Assembly (NCBI GenBank): GCA_002413455.1
Contig: DHXA01000016.1
Coordinates: 7,248-20,296 of the forward strand
Direction of reading: 5' to 3'
DNA from: Rhodanobacter sp. UBA5168
GTDB taxonomy: Bacteria > Pseudomonadota > Gammaproteobacteria > Xanthomonadales > Rhodanobacteraceae
DNA length: 13,049 bases
A program made the translations under genes and the position numbers. Below, one piece after another: positions 9,071-13,049 of this stretch; the stretch's first letter is position 1, and every line of letters begins with the position of its first letter. A model generated the notes under the pieces. The model was not told where the DNA came from, did not search any database, and saw only the letters and a program-made list of their open reading frames with translations.

Positions 9071-9460
9071 GTGGAAACGAAAAAAACCGTACTCATCGTC
9101 GACGACGATGACCTGGTGCTGGAGTCCATCGACGTGCGTCTGTCCATGACCGACGGCTTCCAGACCATCCAGGTCAAGGGCTGCACTGGCGCGTTGAGCC
9201 ACATGCAAAATGCGCCGTCGATCGACGTCATCGTTGCGGACGCGATCCTGGCTGGGGGCAACAGCGGCATCGACCTCTGCCAGAGGGCGATCGAGCGCTA
9301 CCCCGGTATTGCCGTCGTCGTGATCACCGCCGACACCGAAGTGGACTGCGCCGAGATTCCGCCGCGCGGCGTGTTCCTGCGCAAGCCGTTCAGCGGGGAG
9401 CGCTTGCTGGAGTCGATCGGGCTGGCGCTGAAACGGGTAAGCCCGACTTTCCAGGCCTAG
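9071..9460 (+). CDS. Stand-alone response-regulator receiver (CheY-like) protein
   Basis: The product is a single receiver domain of 129 residues with no output domain. The acidic pocket is D11-D12 in VLIVDDDD, the phospho-acceptor is D57 in IDVIVADA, the switch Thr is T86 in VVVIT, and the conserved Lys is K105 in RKPF. All residues needed for phosphorylation are present. Such proteins work through protein contacts or as phosphate relays, and some can take phosphate from acetyl phosphate. The GTG start is chosen because of the purine-rich site at 9060-9068; starting at ATG 9035 would add 12 residues before the first beta strand. The MaoC-Pta fusion gene follows after 58 bases on the same strand. 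No sensor kinase is in the window. A link to acetyl-phosphate metabolism is inference from position only. Confidence 0.87.
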   Translation: METKKTVLIVDDDDLVLESIDVRLSMTDGFQTIQVKGCTGALSHMQNAPSIDVIVADAILAGGNSGIDLCQRAIERYPGIAVVVITADTEVDCAEIPPRGVFLRKPFSGERLLESIGLALKRVSPTFQA

Positions 9461-9518
9461 CCCGCGCCATCCCGGTCCGCCGCCCGGGCGCATTGTCTCG
9501 CCACGACAGGAAACCCAC

Positions 9519-10949
9519 ATGGCTGTCACTCCGCCGGAAGCCGCCGTTTCGCCCGCCGCCGATCCGGCGCTGCTGTGCAATCGCCCGTTCGCGCAGATTG
9601 CCGTGGGCGACGTGGCGGCAATGGAACGCACCCTGAGCCTCGACGACATCCAGCTGCTGGCACTGCTGTACGGCGACCTCCGGCCGCAGCAGCTCGGTCC
9701 GGCCGCCGGCTCCAGCGATTTCCACGGCGTGATCGGCCACGGCATGTGGGCGGCGGCGCTGATTTCCTCGCTGCTGGGCACCCGTCTGCCCGGCCCCGGC
9801 ACGATCTATCTGGCACAGACGCTGCACTTTCGGATACCGCTGCAGATCGGCGACACGCTGCAGATGCGGGTGCAGGTGCGCGCACGCGACGAGGTCAGCC
9901 GCTGCATCACGCTGGCCTGCATCGGCACCAACCAGCACGGCGCCGTGGTGATCGAGGGCGAAGCCGACGTGATCGCGCCGGATAAACCGATCGAACGCCC
10001 GCGCGCCAGCCTGCCCACGCTGCGCCTGCTCGACGGTGGCGAACAATCGCTGTGCGAACGTGCGCAGCAACTCGGCAGGATCCGGGTGGCCGTGGTGCAT
10101 CCCTGCGATGCAACCAGTCTGGCCGCCGCGCTGGATGCACACACCGCCGGCCTGATCGAGCCGTTGCTGGTGGCACCCCGAACAAAACTGGAGGACGTGG
10201 CGCGCGAGGCCGGACTGGATCTTTCCGGGCTCGCCATCGAGGATGTCGAACACAGCCACGCAGCCGCCGCGCGCGCGGCTGCGCTCGCCGCCAGCGGCCA
10301 GGTCGAGGCGCTGATGAAAGGCAGCCTGCACACCGACGAACTGATGGCCGCCGTGGTGCGCGCCGAGGCCGGCCTGCGCACGGCGCGGCGGATCTCGCAC
10401 TGCTATCTGATGCACACGCCGGCCTATCCGCGGCCTTTCATCATCACCGATGCGGCAATCAACATCGCGCCCACGCTGGAGGACAAGGCGGACATCGTGC
10501 GCAACGCGGTCGCGCTGGCGCATCTGGTCGGGGTGGCCATGCCGCGGGTGGCGATCCTGGCCGCGGTGGAAACCGTGAACCCGCACATGCCGGCCACGCT
10601 GGATGCCGCGGTGCTGTGCAAGATGGCCGAACGCGGACAGATCACCGGCGCGGTGCTGGACGGCCCGCTGGCATTCGACAATGCGATCTCCGCTGCCGCC
10701 GCGCGCATCAAGGGCATCGTCTCGCCGGTCGCCGGCCGTGCGGACATCCTGGTGGTGCCGGATCTGGAAAGCGGCAACATGCTGGCCAAGCAACTCGAAT
10801 ACCTCGGCGGTGCCGCCAGTGCCGGCATCGTGATGGGCGCGCGCGTGCCGATCGTGCTGACCAGCCGCGCCGACTCGCGCGAGTCGCGCGTGGCCTCGTG
10901 CGCGCTGGCGTCGCTCGTAGCCCATCACTACCGCACCAACCCGCCATGA
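9519..10949 (+). CDS. MaoC-Pta fusion (enoyl-CoA hydratase-like / phosphate acyltransferase)
   Basis: The protein has 476 residues and two domains. Residues about 20-155 form a MaoC-like hot-dog domain, recognised by VIGHGMWAAALISSLLG (71-87) and the LHFRIPLQIGDTL strand region (102-114). Residues about 185-470 are a phosphate acetyl/butyryltransferase domain, with MKGSLHTDELM (266-276), TDAAINIAPTLEDKADI (310-326), DGPLAFDNAIS (381-391) and VVPDLESGNMLAKQLEYLGGA (412-432). The second domain interconverts acyl-CoA and acyl phosphate, most likely acetyl here. In the first domain the usual hydratase pattern D-x4-H reads D53-LRPQ-Q58, so the catalytic His is replaced by Gln. The stop overlaps the ackA start (ATGA), indicating a two-gene operon. 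AGGAAA lies before the ATG. This fusion is a known architecture. Butyryl- or propionyl-CoA are other possible substrates. Confidence 0.9.
   Translation: MAVTPPEAAVSPAADPALLCNRPFAQIAVGDVAAMERTLSLDDIQLLALLYGDLRPQQLGPAAGSSDFHGVIGHGMWAAALISSLLGTRLPGPGTIYLAQTLHFRIPLQIGDTLQMRVQVRARDEVSRCITLACIGTNQHGAVVIEGEADVIAPDKPIERPRASLPTLRLLDGGEQSLCERAQQLGRIRVAVVHPCDATSLAAALDAHTAGLIEPLLVAPRTKLEDVAREAGLDLSGLAIEDVEHSHAAAARAAALAASGQVEALMKGSLHTDELMAAVVRAEAGLRTARRISHCYLMHTPAYPRPFIITDAAINIAPTLEDKADIVRNAVALAHLVGVAMPRVAILAAVETVNPHMPATLDAAVLCKMAERGQITGAVLDGPLAFDNAISAAAARIKGIVSPVAGRADILVVPDLESGNMLAKQLEYLGGAASAGIVMGARVPIVLTSRADSRESRVASCALASLVAHHYRTNPP
10871..10886. repeat. Perfect 16-base palindrome near the 3' end of the MaoC-Pta gene
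   Basis: CGACTCGCGCGAGTCG is its own reverse complement. It lies inside the Pta-domain coding sequence, in codons for the RADSRESR segment, and ends 59 bases before the ackA start. It could be a protein-binding dyad, an mRNA hairpin affecting translation across the overlap, or a product of Arg/Ser codon choice in high-GC DNA. Confidence 0.35.
10946..10949 (+). promoter_or_regulatory. MaoC-Pta stop / ackA start overlap (ATGA)
   Basis: The ackA ATG (10946-10948) overlaps the upstream TGA stop (10947-10949). No strong Shine-Dalgarno sequence is seen upstream, so ackA translation probably relies on ribosomes finishing the MaoC-Pta message. This supports near-equal output of the two enzymes. Confidence 0.8.
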
Positions 10950-12139
10950 ACGCGCATACCGCCGGTGATCTGATCCTGGTACTCAATTGCGGATCGTCCA
11001 GCATCAAGTTCGCGTTGTTCGACGCGGCCGCGAACCCGCTGTCGCGCACGCCGGCATGGCATGGCAAGGTCGAAGACATCACCGGCTCCGAGCCGACCTT
11101 CAGCCAGAGCGGTGCGGTCGGCGAAACCGTGTCGCTGGATACCGCACAGCCGTACCACGACGCACTGGCTTACCTGCGACAGCGCATCGTGGCGCGACTG
11201 GACGGCCGACGCATGGTGGCGATTGCACATCGCGTGGTGCACGGCGGCAGCAAATACTTTGCGCCGGTGCGCGTGGATGCCGCCGTGCTGGCCGACCTGA
11301 AAAGCTATATTCCGCTGGCGCCGCTGCATCAGCCGTTTGCGCTGGAGGCCATCGCCGCGTTGCTGGATGAGTTGCCGCAACTGCCGCAGGTGGCCTGCTT
11401 CGACACCGCGTTCCACCAGAGCATGCCGACGGCGGAAAAGATGCTGCCGCTGCCGCGCTCGGTGTGGGACCAGGGCCTGCGCCGCTACGGTTTCCACGGC
11501 CTGTCCTACGCCTACCAGTCGCAGGTGCTGGGCGAGCGCTATGGCGATGCCGCGCGCGGGCGCACCATCGTGGCGCACCTGGGCAGCGGCGCCAGCCTGT
11601 GCGCGATGCAGAACCTGCGGAGTGTTGCCACCACGATGGGTTTCTCGGCGCTGGACGGCTTGATGATGGGCACCCGCTGCGGCGCGCTGGATCCGGGCGC
11701 GGTGATCTATCTGATGCAGATCGGCAAGCTGTCGCTGGAACGCGTGGGCCACATGCTGTACCACGAGTCCGGCCTGCTCGGCGTGTCGGGCGTGTCCGAC
11801 GACCCGCGCGTGCTGCTGCCGCGCGAGCACGAGGCGCCGGTGCGCGAGGCACTGGCGTTGTACGTGCGCAGCATCGTGCGCGAGCTGGGTGCGCTCACCG
11901 CCACCTTGAACGGCCTGGACATGCTGGCGTTCACCGCCGGCATCGGCGAGCACAATGCGGCGATCCGTGAACGCGTCTGCAACGGCCTTGGCTATCTCGG
12001 CGTGGCGATCGACCCGACCGCCAACGCCGCCGATGCGCCGGTGATCTCCAGCGCATCGAGCAAGGTACGGGTAGTGGTCGAACCCGCCAACGAGGAATGG
12101 ATCGCCGCCACCGCCGCGCTGCCGTTCCTGACGCACTGA
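10946..12139 (+). CDS. ackA: Acetate kinase AckA
   Basis: AckA transfers phosphate between acetyl phosphate and ADP, giving acetate and ATP. It acts in the cytoplasm. The 397-residue length matches the family (about 400). Motifs in order are LNCGSSSIKF (13-22; N14, S17, K21), HRVVHGG (95-101; R96), CFDTAFHQSMP (151-161; D153), YGFHGLSY (181-188; H184), HLGSGASL (211-218), TMGFSALDGLMMGTRCG (230-246; R244), FTAGIGEHNAAIRE (329-342) and NEEW near the C-terminus (E383 or E384). Catalytic residues are all in place. The phosphate-binding loop reads GSGAS where many AckA proteins have GNGSS. The start is fixed by the four-base overlap with the Pta gene. The pairing with Pta and the neighbouring phosphoketolase supports acetate/acetyl phosphate as the substrate, though propionate kinase activity is possible. 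Confidence 0.95.
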   Translation: MNAHTAGDLILVLNCGSSSIKFALFDAAANPLSRTPAWHGKVEDITGSEPTFSQSGAVGETVSLDTAQPYHDALAYLRQRIVARLDGRRMVAIAHRVVHGGSKYFAPVRVDAAVLADLKSYIPLAPLHQPFALEAIAALLDELPQLPQVACFDTAFHQSMPTAEKMLPLPRSVWDQGLRRYGFHGLSYAYQSQVLGERYGDAARGRTIVAHLGSGASLCAMQNLRSVATTMGFSALDGLMMGTRCGALDPGAVIYLMQIGKLSLERVGHMLYHESGLLGVSGVSDDPRVLLPREHEAPVREALALYVRSIVRELGALTATLNGLDMLAFTAGIGEHNAAIRERVCNGLGYLGVAIDPTANAADAPVISSASSKVRVVVEPANEEWIAATAALPFLTH

Positions 12140-12143
12140 ACCG

Positions 12144-13049
12144 TCACCCCAGCGTGCCGGCATCCGGCGCTGCCCAATTCCACTGACGTATCTCCGGCAG
12201 GTCCTGGCCGTTCTCGTCGATGTACTGCTTGTGCTGCAGCAGCTTGTCCTGAAGGCGCTGCTTGAGGTAGGCGGCCTGCTCACCGAGCTGCGGCACGCGG
12301 TTGATCACGTCGATCACCAGGTGGAAGCGGTCCAGCGCGTTCAGCACGGTCATGTCGAACGCGGTGGTGATGGTGCCCTCCTCCTTGTAGCCATGCACGT
12401 GCAGGTTGTCGTGGTTGGTGCGCCGGTAGGTCAGCCGGTGGATCAGCGAGGGATACCCGTGGAAGGCGAAGATCACCGGCTTGTCGCGGGTGAACAGCTG
12501 ATCGAAGTCGTCGTCGTCCAGACCATGCGGATGCTCGCTGGACGACTGCAGCTTCATCAGGTCGACCACGTTGATGACGCGCACCTTCAGCTGCGGCAGG
12601 TAGCGGCGCAGGATCGACACCGCTGCCAGCGTCTCCAGCGTGGGCACGTCGCCGGCGCAGGCCATCACCACGTCGGGCTCGGCGTACTCGTCGTTGCCGG
12701 CCCACGGCCAGATGCCGATGCCCTGGCTGCAATGCCGCTGCGCCGCATCCATCGCCAGCCACTGCGGCGCCGGGTGCTTGCCGGCAATCACCACGTTGAC
12801 GTAGTGGCGGCTGCGCAGGCAATGGTCCATCACCGACAGCAGGCAGTTCGCATCCGGCGGCAGGTACACCCGCACGATCTCCGCCTTCTTGTTCACCACA
12901 TGGTCGATGAAGCCGGGATCCTGATGGGTGAAGCCGTTGTGGTCCTGGCGCCATACGTGCGAGGCGAGCAGATAGTTCAGCGATGCCAGCGGACGCCGCC
13001 ACGGGATTGCCGCGGTCATCTTCAGCCATTTGGCGTGCTGGTTGAACAT
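12144..13049 (-). CDS. Xylulose-5-phosphate/fructose-6-phosphate phosphoketolase, C-terminal part
   Basis: Phosphoketolase is a thiamine-diphosphate enzyme that cleaves xylulose-5-P or fructose-6-P with phosphate to give acetyl phosphate plus glyceraldehyde-3-P or erythrose-4-P. Only the last 301 residues of a protein expected to be near 800 are present; the gene enters from the right edge, and the Met at 13049 is internal. The segment is highly characteristic: FNQHAKWLK, then [50 protein letters not shown] and [17 protein letters not shown]. These match the pyrimidine-binding and C-terminal domains of XFP proteins. The remainder ends with a short tail after a [10 protein letters not shown] motif. 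It converges on ackA with only 4 bases between the stops. The N-terminal cofactor-binding half cannot be checked here. Confidence 0.93.
   Translation of the reverse strand: MFNQHAKWLKMTAAIPWRRPLASLNYLLASHVWRQDHNGFTHQDPGFIDHVVNKKAEIVRVYLPPDANCLLSVMDHCLRSRHYVNVVIAGKHPAPQWLAMDAAQRHCSQGIGIWPWAGNDEYAEPDVVMACAGDVPTLETLAAVSILRRYLPQLKVRVINVVDLMKLQSSSEHPHGLDDDDFDQLFTRDKPVIFAFHGYPSLIHRLTYRRTNHDNLHVHGYKEEGTITTAFDMTVLNALDRFHLVIDVINRVPQLGEQAAYLKQRLQDKLLQHKQYIDENGQDLPEIRQWNWAAPDAGTLG

Noticed and set aside
6909..9149. Plus-strand open frame of 746 codons in another frame over nhaD, CPA2 and the receiver gene
   Set aside because: Low-complexity Arg/Ala/Gly translation, with no motif; the true frames are hydrophobic transporters with conserved residues.
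9481..9490. CGCCCGGGCG palindrome between the receiver and MaoC-Pta genes
   Set aside because: Short, all G/C, with no loop or T-run. Such sites are frequent by chance in this composition, so I do not call it a terminator or operator.
9390..10928. Minus-strand open frame of 512 codons opposite the MaoC-Pta gene
   Set aside because: No family resemblance, and the composition is that of antisense high-GC frames.
13047..13049. Possible phosphoketolase start codon at the right edge
   Set aside because: The Met is followed by FNQHAKWLK, an internal region of phosphoketolases roughly 500 residues into the protein. The gene is cut by the window, not truncated.

Overview
The window is high-GC DNA in which genes sit almost wall to wall. 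It contains nine complete protein-coding genes and two genes cut by the window edges. No tRNA, rRNA, CRISPR array, insertion sequence or phage gene was seen. The gene set suggests a gammaproteobacterium: NAD-dependent LigA, the EF-P ligase EpmA, Rnk, NhaD, and a MaoC-Pta fusion with AckA and phosphoketolase. The long LigA and the MaoC-Pta fusion point towards Xanthomonadales, perhaps Rhodanobacteraceae. That placement is inference from protein resemblance, not from a search.

Left block (1-3395, minus strand): ligA is followed by epmA through a one-base stop/start overlap (TGATG). After a 7-base gap comes the first 13 codons of a third gene, which look like the start of a VOC/glyoxalase-fold protein. 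This reads as a ligA-epmA-VOC operon running out of the left edge.

Middle block (3396-6223): a secreted PAP2-family phosphatase (plus) converges on rnk (minus) with only four bases between them. rnk is divergent from a 14-helix-type MFS exporter (plus). The rnk upstream region holds a very strong hairpin and a smaller one whose loop carries a Shine-Dalgarno-like sequence.

Ion block (6292-8976, plus strand): two unrelated sodium or cation/proton antiporters lie in tandem, an NhaD-type protein and a CPA2-type protein with no RCK domain. Together they suggest a sodium and pH homeostasis locus.

Acetyl-phosphate block (9071-13049): a stand-alone response-regulator receiver domain precedes a MaoC-Pta fusion. 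The fusion overlaps acetate kinase by four bases (ATGA). On the opposite strand, four bases away, lies the C-terminal part of a xylulose-5-P/fructose-6-P phosphoketolase. Phosphoketolase makes acetyl phosphate, AckA converts it to acetate plus ATP, and the Pta domain can convert it to acetyl-CoA, so the block forms a coherent carbon shunt. The MaoC half of the fusion has Gln where the hydratase catalytic His is expected.

The window shows mostly known families. I did not find a convincing wholly new system. The best leads are the altered MaoC and PAP2 active sites, the rnk leader structures, the orphan receiver beside the acetyl-phosphate genes, and the enlarged LigA.
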